The notes below the pieces were generated by a model. That model saw nothing but the letters and a program-made list of their open reading frames with translations, was not told the origin of the DNA and did not search any database. From Clostridium_S neuense (GTDB taxonomy: Bacteria > Bacillota > Clostridia > Clostridiales > Clostridiaceae): a stretch of 64,000 bases of DNA. How positions within the stretch are numbered: position 1 is the stretch's first letter; every line of letters begins with the position of its first letter. This document shows positions 19,341 to 28,313 of the stretch, piece after piece. The position numbers and the translations under genes were made by a program. Location of the stretch: positions 1 to 64,000 of the forward strand of contig NZ_JBJIAA010000005.1 of the NCBI RefSeq assembly GCF_045310695.1, written 5' to 3'.

Positions 19341-19850
19341 ATGCAGGATTTTTTACAAATATTTAATAGCATTAGTGATTATATAATTATGGCTTTGGTA
19401 GTTATAGTAATTATATTGATTATATTAGTTATCTCATGTATGCATTCTTCAGCAAAGTTGCAAAAGAGATATAAAAAGCTTATGCGTGGGGTTGAAGGAG
19501 AAAACTTAGAAAAAATTATAACAACTTACATGGATAAAATAGATGAAGTTAAAGAAGAATCAAATGAAGTTAGAGAAATATATAAGAATATAGATGAAAG
19601 AGTAAAGAAATCAATACAAAAAGTAGCTATAGTAAGATACAAAGCTTTCGATAATGTTGGAAGCGATTTGAGTTTCTCGCTAGCACTTTTAGATGACAAT
19701 GACGATGGTGTAATTGTAACTAGTATATATGGTAGAGACGAAAGTTTTACATATGCTAAGCCAATAAATAAAGGATTATCTAGATATGATTTATCTGAAG
19801 AGGAAAAAGCGGTTTTAAAGCAAGTTAGTTCTAAAGTAGAAACAAAATAA
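19341..19850 (+). CDS. DUF4446 membrane-anchored protein
   Basis: A 169-aa protein with one N-terminal membrane segment (about residues 15-35, IIMALVVIVIILIILVI), a charged coiled-coil-like middle (KIDEVKEESNEVREIYKNIDERV) and a C-terminal globular domain with VRYKAFDNVGSDLSFSLALL, the DUF4446 signature. Conserved next to parB in clostridia; function unknown. Confidence 0.88.
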   Translation: MQDFLQIFNSISDYIIMALVVIVIILIILVISCMHSSAKLQKRYKKLMRGVEGENLEKIITTYMDKIDEVKEESNEVREIYKNIDERVKKSIQKVAIVRYKAFDNVGSDLSFSLALLDDNDDGVIVTSIYGRDESFTYAKPINKGLSRYDLSEEEKAVLKQVSSKVETK

Positions 19851-19858
19851 TTAATAAG

Positions 19859-19890
19859 ATAGAGGTATGTTGTTACCTCTATTTTTTTTT
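19859..19890 (+). terminator. Terminator after DUF4446 gene
   Basis: 9-bp stem ATAGAGGTA/TACCTCTAT with a six-base loop followed by a run of U. Also lies just downstream of the convergent yyaC stop. Confidence 0.85.
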
Positions 19891-19905
19891 CATAGGTAAA
19901 TATAA

Positions 19906-20508
19906 CTAAACTTCAAAAATATCATCAATATCAAGTGGTTTTGTAATGTTTAAGTTTATAGTACCCATTGTTTTTATTATTGAATGATATAATCCTTTTG
20001 AAATTATATCAGCAATTTTCATAACAGTAAATAAGCGTGTGTTTTGTAAAACCATAAATTCTAGAGTTCCAGATACATTAACTATTCCAGTTATACTTAA
20101 ATCTCCTACAGGAGGTAGATTTTTATTCATAGCTGATCCTGGTAAAATAGGTTTGCTTTCTATGATGATGTTGCCGACATTTTGAATGCTGCCAAGCGAT
20201 GCATCAATAGCTATTATATAAGGATTATTGTAAGACGTTTTGATTTTTTTTAGTGCCTTACATATATTTTTTGCGTGAATCGGATTCTCTAAATTACCTA
20301 GTAATACAATTTTATTTCTCAAAAGAAACTTTAATTTATCACCAACTAAAGGACCTAAACTGTCCCCTGTTGAGCGGTCTGTACCTATGCATAAAATTAT
20401 TAAATCTCTATTATTTTTTATTATATTAATTATTTCTTTACTTAAGCAATCCCTTATTTCAAAAATGGATTTGGAATCTTCACAATTAAAGATAGTTTTT
20501 TCAACCAT
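19906..20508 (-). CDS. yyaC: Spore protease YyaC family protein
   Basis: A 200-aa protein of the YyaC family, related in fold to germination protease and hydrogenase maturation proteases. Diagnostic GTDRSTGDSLGPLVG at about residues 42-56 and IAIDASLGSIQNVG. Made during sporulation in relatives. It is one of few core genes here opposing replication. AGGAGGTTTTTAT precedes the ATG, and a palindrome TCCTTATGTTATAAGGA (20518-20534) covers part of that site, so a leader hairpin could limit translation. Confidence 0.9.
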   Translation of the reverse strand: MVEKTIFNCEDSKSIFEIRDCLSKEIINIIKNNRDLIILCIGTDRSTGDSLGPLVGDKLKFLLRNKIVLLGNLENPIHAKNICKALKKIKTSYNNPYIIAIDASLGSIQNVGNIIIESKPILPGSAMNKNLPPVGDLSITGIVNVSGTLEFMVLQNTRLFTVMKIADIISKGLYHSIIKTMGTINLNITKPLDIDDIFEV

Positions 20509-20959
20509 ATAAAAACCTCCTTATGTTATAAGGATTGCCATAATTTAGAATTATTATACATAAATAACTTGAAACGTGAAAATTATAAATTATAAATTTA
20601 TTTTTGTAAATTAGAACTTATTAAGGGGACAAAAAGATAGAGGACAATTGACATTAAGGATAATTTATATTTTACTTTTCTCACAGATAGATTGATACCT
20701 AGACTTTTTAAGCGAAAAAATAGGCGATTAAAAAAATGAAGTTAACATTAACATGTTCGTTGTATAACCTATAACCAACATGTTACAAAATAGAGGATTC
20801 AATTGATTTTTAAGTTTCATGCTACTCATCTATAAATAAGTTTATTTTGTAGTATATGCTGTGAATGTGTTTAATGTTAAGATTTTATGAAAATTATTGC
20901 AATGTACTAAAAGAAAATATTATAATCATATTTGAATATGTTATTTAGGAGGATTTTGC
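20509..20959. other. Intergenic region between yyaC and mscS-like gene
   Basis: No gene seen in 450 bases. It contains the yyaC leader palindrome (20518-20534), an imperfect inverted repeat built on AACATGTT/AACATGTT (20751-20784) and, near 20809-20833, a segment with TTTTAAGTTTCA resembling part of the dispersed repeat at 23300 and 53879 but too diverged to be sure. Confidence 0.5.
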
Positions 20960-21856
20960 TTGATTATTATAGGCTCATTTTTAAAAATTGACTTTGACGT
21001 AGAAAAAGGGATATTAAGCGTAAATGGTATAACTTTAAATGTATATAATGGAATGTATATTACTATAAAAATTATACTTATATTTGTAATAATGTATGTA
21101 GCAATAAAAATAACAAACAAGCTTATAGACAAGACAATAAAAAAGCAGCAGCAGTTTAGATTTTCTTTGGATAAGAAGAGATCTAAAACGTTAGGTGCTA
21201 TATTAAAAAGTATTGTTAAGTATGCTATATATTTCTTTGGTATAATAGGTATATTGACACAGTTTTTTGGTTCTAAGCTTTTAAGCACAGTAAGTCTTGG
21301 AATTGCAAGTGTCGGAGGTGTTGCTATAGGTTTTGGAGCACAGAGTTTAATTAAAGATATAATTAATGGATGTTTTATTTTACTTGAAGATCAATTTGTT
21401 GTAGGAGACTATGTTACAATAGATGATATCTCTGGAATAGTTGAAAGTATAGAACTTAGGATAACGAAAATAAGAAATTTTAATGGCGATTTACATATAA
21501 TCCCAAACAGCAAAATAACTACTATTACAAACCATTCTAAGGGTCCAAAAACAATAACAGTGAATGTTGGAATAGCATACGAAGAAAGTATAGATAGAGC
21601 AATAAATGTAATTAATAGTGTTTGTGATAAGTTTTCAGAAAAAAATGAGGACATAATTGAAAAGCCTAAAGTTAATGGAGTGACTGAGCTTACAGCTAGT
21701 GGAATTACTATTAAAGTCGTTGGAAAGGTAAAGAATATGAAACAATGGCAAAATGAAAACGAGCTTAGAAAACTTATAAAAGAAGGACTAGATTATGCAA
21801 AAATAGAAATACCATATAATAAAGTTGAAATTATAAGAGGTGATAAAGTTGAATAA
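20960..21856 (+). CDS. MscS-family small-conductance mechanosensitive channel
   Basis: Opens under membrane tension to release solutes in osmotic downshock. 298 aa from a TTG start at 20960, six bases after AGGAGG. Three hydrophobic segments in the first 130 residues, the last being the pore helix GGVAIGFGAQSLIKDIINGCFILLEDQFVVGDYV, then beta and alpha-beta C-terminal domains. The gene is conserved at this place in clostridial origin regions. Overlaps the next gene. Confidence 0.93.
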   Translation: MIIIGSFLKIDFDVEKGILSVNGITLNVYNGMYITIKIILIFVIMYVAIKITNKLIDKTIKKQQQFRFSLDKKRSKTLGAILKSIVKYAIYFFGIIGILTQFFGSKLLSTVSLGIASVGGVAIGFGAQSLIKDIINGCFILLEDQFVVGDYVTIDDISGIVESIELRITKIRNFNGDLHIIPNSKITTITNHSKGPKTITVNVGIAYEESIDRAINVINSVCDKFSEKNEDIIEKPKVNGVTELTASGITIKVVGKVKNMKQWQNENELRKLIKEGLDYAKIEIPYNKVEIIRGDKVE

Positions 21857-22049
21857 AGAATTTGATTTGGGAGATATAGTTGAAATGAAAAAGCAGCATC
21901 CATGTGGCACAAATAAGTGGGAAATAATAAGAACAGGTGCTGACGTAAAGATAAAGTGTGTAAATTGCGGGAGAATCATTATGCTTCCAAGAACTAAATT
22001 TGTAAAAGGATTAAAAAATATATTGGAGAAAAAAGAAAAAAATATTTGA
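21849..22049 (+). CDS. DUF951 zinc-ribbon-like protein
   Basis: A 66-aa protein (start TTG 21849, after GAGGTGATAAAG; GTG 21840 is an alternative). Matches DUF951: EMKKQHPCG, then CVNCG and MLPR, with Cys spacing suggesting a small metal site. Function unknown. Overlaps the end of the channel gene and is probably co-translated with it. Confidence 0.88.
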   Translation: MNKEFDLGDIVEMKKQHPCGTNKWEIIRTGADVKIKCVNCGRIIMLPRTKFVKGLKNILEKKEKNI

Positions 22050-22074
22050 TTTTATTCACAATATTATGTATAAT
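22046..22074 (+). promoter_or_regulatory. rpsF operon promoter
   Basis: TTGATT (22046-22051), 17-base spacer, TATAAT (22069-22074), starting at the DUF951 stop codon and ahead of the ribosomal leader. Confidence 0.82.
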
Positions 22075-22087
22075 ATACTATTGTGAG

Positions 22088-22138
22088 TCCCTGCTGTGAG
22101 TTTTTTTGTAGTCACAGCCGTTAGACCATAGGGAGGAG
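22088..22138 (+). promoter_or_regulatory. S6:S18-type ribosomal protein leader
   Basis: The untranslated leader of rpsF has a 7-bp stem GCTGTGA/TCACAGC (22093-22099, 22112-22118) with the right arm running into CCG (22118-22120), followed by GGGAGGAGG. This matches the known S6:S18-binding leader, in which a CCG motif beside a stem mimics the 16S site and lets the S6-S18 complex repress its own operon. Structure seen; identity from knowledge of the motif. Confidence 0.75.
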
Positions 22139-22146
22139 GTGAAATA

Positions 22147-22434
22147 ATGAATAAGTATGAAACTTTATTTATACTTAATCCATCATTAGAAGAAGAGGCT
22201 ATTAATGCTAATGTAGAAAAATTTAAAGGTATAGTTGAAAATGGTGGTGGAGAAGTAGAAAACGTAGATTTATGGGGCAAGAGAAAACTTGCTTATGAAA
22301 TAAATAAATTAAACGAAGGTTTTTACGTTTTAATGAACTTTAAATCAGACGCACAATTACCTAAAGAATTAGACAGAGTATTTAGAATTACTGATAACAT
22401 TGTAAGACACTTAATAATTAACACAGAAAAATAA
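22147..22434 (+). CDS. rpsF: 30S ribosomal protein S6
   Basis: Binds 16S rRNA with S18 in the platform. 95 aa, start MNKYETLFILNPSLEEEA, with DLWGKRKLAYEINKLNEGFYVLMNF, all typical. GGGAGGAGGTGAAATA precedes the ATG. First gene of rpsF-ssb-rpsR. Confidence 0.97.
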   Translation: MNKYETLFILNPSLEEEAINANVEKFKGIVENGGGEVENVDLWGKRKLAYEINKLNEGFYVLMNFKSDAQLPKELDRVFRITDNIVRHLIINTEK

Positions 22435-22452
22435 TATTAAGGGTGGTTTTGT

Positions 22453-22890
22453 ATGAACAAGGTTGTCTTAATAGGTAGATTAACTAAAGATCCAGAATTA
22501 AGATTTACTCCTGGTAATGGAACGGCTGTTGCTTCATTTACCTTAGCAGTAGATAGACGTTTTAAAAAAGAAGGTCAGCAGGAAGCTGATTTTATTCCTA
22601 TAGTAGTATGGGGAAAGCAAGCAGAGTCTACAGCTAACTATATGAGCAAAGGCAAACTTATGGGAGTAAGTGGAAGAATACAAACGAGATCTTATGATGC
22701 TAAAGATGGTACCAAAAGATATGTAACTGAGGTTGTTGCAGATGAGGTACAATTTTTAGAGTGGGGTAACTCAGGTAATGCTAATGCATCTAATTCAGCA
22801 CCACAATTTGGTGAAGGAAATGGAAGTGGCCCAGCTCAATTCCCGGATGATAATATCACCCCAATTGATGATGGAGACATTCCTTTTTAG
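22453..22890 (+). CDS. ssb: Single-stranded DNA-binding protein
   Basis: Coats single-stranded DNA at forks. 145 aa: OB fold (MNKVVLIGRLTKDPELRFTP to about residue 108), a flexible Asn/Gly/Ser-rich linker and the acidic tip DDGDIPF that recruits partner proteins. Middle gene of the S6-SSB-S18 operon. Confidence 0.97.
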   Translation: MNKVVLIGRLTKDPELRFTPGNGTAVASFTLAVDRRFKKEGQQEADFIPIVVWGKQAESTANYMSKGKLMGVSGRIQTRSYDAKDGTKRYVTEVVADEVQFLEWGNSGNANASNSAPQFGEGNGSGPAQFPDDNITPIDDGDIPF

Positions 22891-22921
22891 ATTTTAATTC
22901 TTAAGGTAAGGAGGAAAGAAA

Positions 22922-23191
22922 ATGGGTAGAGATAACGGAAATAAAGAAAGAGATAACAGAAGAGCTGGTGGAAAGAACAGAAGAATGAAGAAAAAAATTT
23001 GTGCTTTCTGCATGGAGAAATCTGAATCTATAGATTATAAAGATATAAACAAATTAAGAAAATACGTTACAGAACGTGGTAAGATTCTTCCAAGAAGAAT
23101 TTCTGGAAATTGCGCAAAACATCAAAGAGAATTGACTATAGCAATTAAGAGAGCAAGAAACATAGCTTTATTACCATTTACAACAGAGTAA
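22922..23191 (+). CDS. rpsR: 30S ribosomal protein S18
   Basis: 89 aa, basic, with the cysteine-containing zinc-type pattern CAFC...NCAKHQR and the conserved RKYVTERGKILPRRISG. AAGGAGGAAAGAAA precedes the ATG. A 30-residue Asn/Arg-rich N-terminal extension is common in clostridia. Confidence 0.97.
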   Translation: MGRDNGNKERDNRRAGGKNRRMKKKICAFCMEKSESIDYKDINKLRKYVTERGKILPRRISGNCAKHQRELTIAIKRARNIALLPFTTE

Positions 23192-23212
23192 TTAATCTTT
23201 TAGTATAAGAAG

Positions 23213-23260
23213 AATAGACTATCTTAAATTATAAATTTAGATAGCCTATTTTTTATTTTT
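23213..23260 (+). terminator. rpsF operon terminator
   Basis: Stem formed by AATAGACTATCTTAAATT and AATTTAGATAGCCTATT (two mismatched positions) with a three-base loop, followed by TTTTATTTTT. Confidence 0.85.
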
Positions 23261-23299
23261 GCGTTGATTTATAATTATAGATGAAAAGTGTCAATTATG

Positions 23300-23376
23300 G
23301 AAATTCATTTGTATCATAAAGACCAGAAGATGGCATTTTTGTACAAATAAATTTTAAGTTTCAGGGTGATTTATCT
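23300..23376. repeat. Dispersed repeat, copy A
   Basis: About 77 bases similar to 53879-53955 (roughly three quarters identical by eye), with near-identical left (GAAATTCAT) and right (TACAAATAAATTT.AAGTTTCA) ends. The outer parts AAATTCATTTGTA and TACAAATAAATTT are partly complementary, so each copy can fold as a hairpin. Lies between the rpsR terminator and the lipoprotein promoter; the rest of this 347-base gap holds nothing else I recognise. No transposase is associated. Confidence 0.6.
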
Positions 23377-23459
23377 TTAAAATATAGGCAGCTTAGGTGA
23401 TTTTGGCAAGAGTGTATAACATTGTTCATAGTGAATAAGTTTGCAGTTTGGTTATATTG

Positions 23460-23489
23460 TTGATTTATATTATGTCAATGTGTTAAAAT
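23460..23489 (+). promoter_or_regulatory. Possible lipoprotein gene promoter
   Basis: TTGATT (23460-23465), 18-base spacer, TAAAAT (23484-23489), 50 bases before the start codon. Moderate match only. Confidence 0.45.
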
Positions 23490-23538
23490 AAAAAGCAGTA
23501 GTTGAAAACAAATTATAATAAATTAGGTGGGATATTTG

Positions 23539-24411
23539 ATGAAAAAGATTTCTTCATTCATTGTAGCAATCATGTTATGCATTTCTATTGTTGGATGTAG
23601 TAGTTCAAGCGGAAGTAAGACAAGCAGTAATAAGGGAACCAAGGTTTCTACTGGGGATTCAGATATAATTTCAGTTGTTAATGATAAGATTAAAGCAGTT
23701 AACAGTAATAAAATTGATGCTTATATGGATTGTTATGATAGCAGCTCAACTATATATGACAAGATAAAAAGTGATAAAAAGGTATATTTTTCTGATCAAT
23801 ATATTGTAACTTCAGATGTAGTTAAGGCTACAGTACTTAATAAGACAAAGGATAAGGCACAGGTTCAAGTTGTAGAGAAAAATAGTGTTAAAGATAACCC
23901 TAAAAATTCTCAAAAGGAAAATGGTCCTGGATTTTTAAATAATAGAATACTTTATGTAGATTATTTGAAGAAAATTGATGGAAAATGGAAAATAGAAAAT
24001 GAAGAACAAGTAAAAACTGAGTATGAAGATAAAATATTTGATGTTTTATATAAAAATACGCAGGCGGCTAATAATAAGAAGATTGATGATTATATGAGTA
24101 CATTTGATTCAAGTGATGAAGATGCTTATGAAAAAATCAAGGATACTATGTTAAGTAATTTCAATAAATACGATGTAAAATATACACTATTAGAAGCAAC
24201 AAGAAGTACAAAGCAGAAGAGTACAGATCAAGATACATCCATATATTTTGAACAAACATGCATAGATACTAAGCATTCTGATTATAGTAATTCAAAAATT
24301 GTAGGATATTATCATCTTAGAATTGTAAATGGAGAATGGAAAATATTTAAGATAGAAACAAAGAGCATAACTAAGATAGATGCTCAAGGAAATCCAGTAA
24401 AAGGAAAATAG
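23539..24411 (+). CDS. Lipoprotein with two NTF2-like repeats, unknown function
   Basis: A 290-aa predicted lipoprotein: signal sequence MKKISSFIVAIMLCISIVGC with lipid-modified Cys20, then a Ser/Thr-rich linker. Two similar domains follow (about 38-140 and 150-280): each opens with a helical stretch ending in a DAYMDCYDSS / DDYMSTFDSS motif and closes with a DGKWKIENE / NGEWKIFKI strand, a pattern resembling NTF2/SnoaL-like folds. Start ATG 23539 follows AGGTGGGATATTTG; GTG 23527 is less likely. Role not known; acts outside the membrane. Confidence 0.8.
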   Translation: MKKISSFIVAIMLCISIVGCSSSSGSKTSSNKGTKVSTGDSDIISVVNDKIKAVNSNKIDAYMDCYDSSSTIYDKIKSDKKVYFSDQYIVTSDVVKATVLNKTKDKAQVQVVEKNSVKDNPKNSQKENGPGFLNNRILYVDYLKKIDGKWKIENEEQVKTEYEDKIFDVLYKNTQAANNKKIDDYMSTFDSSDEDAYEKIKDTMLSNFNKYDVKYTLLEATRSTKQKSTDQDTSIYFEQTCIDTKHSDYSNSKIVGYYHLRIVNGEWKIFKIETKSITKIDAQGNPVKGK

Positions 24412-24417
24412 TAGCTT

Positions 24418-24450
24418 CCCTCTTGCAATAACATTGTGAGAGGGATATTT
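24418..24450 (+). terminator. Terminator after lipoprotein gene
   Basis: 12-bp stem CCCTCTTGCAAT/ATTGTGAGAGGG (two G-U pairs, three-base loop) followed by ATATTTATT. The U tract is weak. Confidence 0.65.
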
Positions 24451-24528
24451 ATTATTTATAGGCCAAGATATGTTGCATAAGTATTTAAAAATAACTAAAA
24501 TATATGTATGGACTTTGGGGGGATGTAG

Positions 24529-24846
24529 ATGAAAAAAGAAGAATTTAAAATAATGTCTGATATAAAAATAATAGAAAATTTAAAAGCTGATTTGATATGT
24601 GTTATAGGAGATTTATTTAAAATTTTAACTAAAGGTGCAAATGCTGCAGAGGATGCAATTTTAGATTGTATTTCTGGGGCAATAATAATATTATATATAT
24701 TAGGAAATAGACTTGGATATTCCCACATAGAAATAGATGAAAATATGAAAAAAAAATTAAAATTGGGCATAATTGAAGAAGATAGTATAGAAAAGGATGG
24801 AAAGGATTTGACAAAACTATATAATCATTTAAAAGAAAGAAATTAG
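24529..24846 (+). CDS. MazG-like protein
   Basis: A 105-aa helical protein of the clostridial MazG-like family, with a first half related to the nucleotide pyrophosphatase fold (NLKADLICVIGDLFKILTKG, then AAEDAILDCISGAIIILYILGNRLGY). It is much shorter than MazG and the metal-binding EExxE motif is not evident, so catalysis is doubtful. GGGGGGATGTAG precedes the ATG. Conserved upstream of the DUF2232 gene in Clostridium. Confidence 0.75.
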   Translation: MKKEEFKIMSDIKIIENLKADLICVIGDLFKILTKGANAAEDAILDCISGAIIILYILGNRLGYSHIEIDENMKKKLKLGIIEEDSIEKDGKDLTKLYNHLKERN

Positions 24847-24863
24847 CTTATTGTGGAGGAAAA

Positions 24864-25856
24864 ATGCAGGAAAAAAATTTTAATAAAAAAGGCCTCATAG
24901 AAATGGGAAGCTCTGTAGTCATATTATCAATACTTATTTATTTAAGTACATCTGTACCGCTTAATTTGATAATTAATTTTGTTTTACCGTTACCAGCAGT
25001 ATATGTATATGTAAAGTACGATTTTAAATATTTTGGTGCTCTTCTTTTGGCTGCTTTTATAGTTTGTATGGCGAGTATGGATATGACCAGTGCAATATCG
25101 ATTTTTATTATAATAGCAGTTATTAGTACTATTCTGGGCTACTGTATAAAGAATAAAGTTAAAACATCTATTACTTTTGCTATTATATCTGTAGTTTATA
25201 TTGTATTTTGGATAATTTACTTTACAGTGTTAATTAATATTTTTATTGGAATAGATTATTCCACCTTACTTGAGAGTATTTCCAAAATGTTTCAGCATAC
25301 AATTGATGATGTAAAAACTATTTATCTTAATAATGGTATGAGTCAAAGCCAGATAAATTCGGTCATTGATCCTTTAAAGGATGTGTTTAGCAAAGAAGCT
25401 TTGAGAAACTTAATTCCATCATTAATTATTGTTGGTTCTGCTGTGTATGCATATATTGAATGTGCTATAACTATATATTTCTTAAGAAGAATGAAACTAC
25501 AAGTTCCTAAAATGATACAATTTACTAAGATACACATGCCGAATGTATTGGTTGCATTTGGAATCATTGGTATCTCTATTGGAATTATAATGGATTCTTT
25601 TAATATTGGTCCTGGAGATATAATATATACTACAGTAATGATTGTTGGTGATGGAGCACTATTAATATGTGGAATTTCATTAATAGTAAGTGTTTTGAAA
25701 AATAGGGTTCATATTAATAATGCATTAATGACTATAATAATTATACTAACTTTAATAATTCCAATAACAGCATATGGATATATATTTTTAGGGTTAGTAG
25801 ATGCTTTTGTTGATTTTAGAAAGGTTGCATATAATAATAGCATTAATAAGAAATAA
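24864..25856 (+). CDS. DUF2232 (YybS-like) membrane protein
   Basis: A 330-aa polytopic membrane protein with about eight hydrophobic segments, N-terminal MGSSVVILSILIYLSTSVPL and a later ALRNLIPSLIIVGSAVYAYIE. Matches the YybS/DUF2232 family, encoded directly before gdpP and rplI in Firmicutes. Function unknown; the constant neighbourhood hints at a link to cyclic-di-AMP or membrane physiology. GTGGAGGAAAA precedes the ATG. Confidence 0.88.
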   Translation: MQEKNFNKKGLIEMGSSVVILSILIYLSTSVPLNLIINFVLPLPAVYVYVKYDFKYFGALLLAAFIVCMASMDMTSAISIFIIIAVISTILGYCIKNKVKTSITFAIISVVYIVFWIIYFTVLINIFIGIDYSTLLESISKMFQHTIDDVKTIYLNNGMSQSQINSVIDPLKDVFSKEALRNLIPSLIIVGSAVYAYIECAITIYFLRRMKLQVPKMIQFTKIHMPNVLVAFGIIGISIGIIMDSFNIGPGDIIYTTVMIVGDGALLICGISLIVSVLKNRVHINNALMTIIIILTLIIPITAYGYIFLGLVDAFVDFRKVAYNNSINKK

Positions 25857-25868
25857 CGGGTGGTTAAT

Positions 25869-27851
25869 ATGGATAATAGGTACAAAAACTTTTATAGCAG
25901 TAATAAAGTCTATATGATTATAACTTCAATACTTATAGTATGCTTGATTTTCTATAAGCATTATGTAATTGGAACCATTTCACTTATTATATTTTTAATT
26001 CTCCTAGCTTATAATATAAAAAACTTAAGATTAAAAAAGGATGAATGGAGGAAGTTTGTAGAAAGTTTTTCTTCCAATTTAGATAATGCAACAAGAAGTA
26101 CCCTTATTAAGCTTCCATTTCCACTTATTATTATTAGTGAGAGTGGTAATGTATTATGGCACAACCAAGGAATATCAGATGTAGCTGGGAAAAATATTTT
26201 AGGCAGTAATATATCTGAAATTATACAAGAAGAAATTGTAACAAAAATTTTAAGCAAAAAGATTGATAAGTATGAATATATAAAGCTTAATGATAGGTAT
26301 TATAATATTCATACTAGCATAATAAGTACTTATGAAAATAAAAATGAAAAAATTATGCTTATATATTTTTATGATGTTACAGATAAATATAAACTTAAAG
26401 AAGAAATATCTAGGTTAGAATGGTCTGTATTTTTACTAGAGGTTGATAATCTTGATGAAGTTGTAAAAAGTACGCCGGAAGATAAGAAGCCTTTGTTAAT
26501 AGCTCAAATTGAAAGATATATAAACAGCTATGCACAGAACTTAAATGCTATGTTTAAAAAGTATGCTATGGGAAAATATGTGCTCGTAGTTCAAAATGAC
26601 AAATTAAAGGATGAAGTTAGAAAGAAATTTGAAATTCTTGATCAAATAAGAGAAATAGATATGGGCAATACTCTTGCAGTAACCTTAAGCATAGGAATAG
26701 GAAGTGCAGGGGATACCCCAATTGATAAATATAAATATGCCTCTATAGCTAAAGAACTTGCATTAGGTCGTGGTGGAGATCAGATTGTAATTAAAAATAA
26801 AGAAAAGTTATCTTTCTATGGAGGAAAGACAAAAGAAGTTGAAAAGAGAACTAAGGTACGTGCTAGAGTTATAGGTCAGTCACTTGTAGACCTTGTTAGG
26901 GAAAGCAGCAATGTTTTAGTAATGGGACATATAAACCCTGATATAGATTGTATAGGCGGAGGAATTGGATTATACAGTGTTTTACGAAACGTCAATGATA
27001 AATGCCATATTGTTCTTGATAATGCGAATAGAAGCGTAACCTACATTGTAGAAAAGCTAAAGGCATATGAGGAATACAATAATGCATTTATAAAGAGTGA
27101 AGCTGCTATGGAGATTATAGATGAAAAAAGCCTTTTAATATTAGACGACGTAAACAGTAGAAGCTATGTACTAAGTGAAAGGCTTCTTGATAAGGCTAAG
27201 AAGATTGTTATAATTGATCACCACAGAAGGTCTGTTAACTACATTGAAAATGCTATTTTAAGTTATGTAGAGCCATATGCATCGTCCACTTCTGAACTTG
27301 TAACTGAAATGATTCAGTATATGGACGAAGATTATAATATAAGACCTGTTGAAGCAGAAGCTCTTCTTGCAGGAATTTGTGTAGATACGAAGAACTTTTA
27401 CTTTAAGACAGGTGTAAGAACATTTGAAGCGGCAGCTTATCTAAGAAAAAATGGAGCTGACACAATAGATGTTAAAAAGCTCTTCTCAAGTGATCTTGAA
27501 AGTTATATAAAGAAGTCACAAATAATAGAGTCTGCTAAGATTGTTCATGACAAGGTTGCAATTGCAATATGCCCCAAGGATATACAGGACAATATATTGG
27601 CAGCACAGGCAGCAGATGAACTCTTAAATATAACTGGAATTCAAGCATCCTTTGTACTTATTAAAATAAAAAATGAAATATTAATAAGTGGAAGGTCTTT
27701 TGGAGATGTGAATGTCCAATTAATACTTGAAGCGCTTGGTGGAGGAGGCCATATTACTATGGCTGGTGCTAAGATAAAATCATCTTCTATAGAGGATGTT
27801 CTTATAGATTTAAATGAAGCAATTGATAAATACTTAAGGGAAGGTGAATAA
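25869..27851 (+). CDS. gdpP: Cyclic-di-AMP phosphodiesterase GdpP (DHH family)
   Basis: Degrades cyclic-di-AMP at the membrane. Start ATG 25869 (660 aa) after ACGGGTGGTTAAT. Two N-terminal membrane helices (about 12-50), a PAS-like domain (about 75-165), a degenerate GGDEF (about 170-300; no intact GGDEF motif, as usual for GdpP), then DHH with GHINPDIDCIGGG, LILDDVN and IIDHHRRS, and DHHA1 with GGGGHITMAGA. Metal-binding residues look complete. Followed by rplI one base later. Confidence 0.95.
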   Translation: MDNRYKNFYSSNKVYMIITSILIVCLIFYKHYVIGTISLIIFLILLAYNIKNLRLKKDEWRKFVESFSSNLDNATRSTLIKLPFPLIIISESGNVLWHNQGISDVAGKNILGSNISEIIQEEIVTKILSKKIDKYEYIKLNDRYYNIHTSIISTYENKNEKIMLIYFYDVTDKYKLKEEISRLEWSVFLLEVDNLDEVVKSTPEDKKPLLIAQIERYINSYAQNLNAMFKKYAMGKYVLVVQNDKLKDEVRKKFEILDQIREIDMGNTLAVTLSIGIGSAGDTPIDKYKYASIAKELALGRGGDQIVIKNKEKLSFYGGKTKEVEKRTKVRARVIGQSLVDLVRESSNVLVMGHINPDIDCIGGGIGLYSVLRNVNDKCHIVLDNANRSVTYIVEKLKAYEEYNNAFIKSEAAMEIIDEKSLLILDDVNSRSYVLSERLLDKAKKIVIIDHHRRSVNYIENAILSYVEPYASSTSELVTEMIQYMDEDYNIRPVEAEALLAGICVDTKNFYFKTGVRTFEAAAYLRKNGADTIDVKKLFSSDLESYIKKSQIIESAKIVHDKVAIAICPKDIQDNILAAQAADELLNITGIQASFVLIKIKNEILISGRSFGDVNVQLILEALGGGGHITMAGAKIKSSSIEDVLIDLNEAIDKYLREGE

Positions 27852-27852
27852 A

Positions 27853-28299
27853 ATGAAAGTAATATTATTGAAAGATATAAAAGGATCAGGAAAAAAGGGA
27901 GATGTAATAGAAGCATCTGATGGTTATGCAAGAAACTTCTTGCTTCCTAAAAATTTAGCCAAGGAAGCTAATGCATCTAATGTACACACACTTAATTTGC
28001 AAAAAGAAGCTGAAAGAAGAAAAAAAGTAGCAGAAACAGAAGCAGCACAAAAATTAGCAGATGAACTAAAAGGAAAAGTTGTAAAGATTTCAGCTAAAGC
28101 AGGAAGTAATGGAAGGCTTTTTGGAGCTATAACAAGTAAAGAAATAGCAGCACAAATAAAGAGTCAATTAAAAACAGATGTAGATAAAAAGAAAATTAAT
28201 ACTGAAACAATAAGGCAGCTTGGTAATTATGAAATAGAGCTTAAATTATATCCCGAAATTTCTACAAAGATAGTTGTAGCTATTTCAGAAGCTAAGTAG
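27853..28299 (+). CDS. rplI: 50S ribosomal protein L9
   Basis: 148 aa. N-terminal KVILLKDIKGSGKKGDVIEASDGYARNFLLP is diagnostic, followed by the long connecting helix and the C-terminal RNA-binding domain. Start ATG 27853 lies next to the gdpP stop, with GGGAAGGTGAATAA before it; a GTG nine bases upstream is less likely. Confidence 0.97.
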   Translation: MKVILLKDIKGSGKKGDVIEASDGYARNFLLPKNLAKEANASNVHTLNLQKEAERRKKVAETEAAQKLADELKGKVVKISAKAGSNGRLFGAITSKEIAAQIKSQLKTDVDKKKINTETIRQLGNYEIELKLYPEISTKIVVAISEAK

Positions 28300-28313
28300 A
28301 GGGGAGCTAATCA

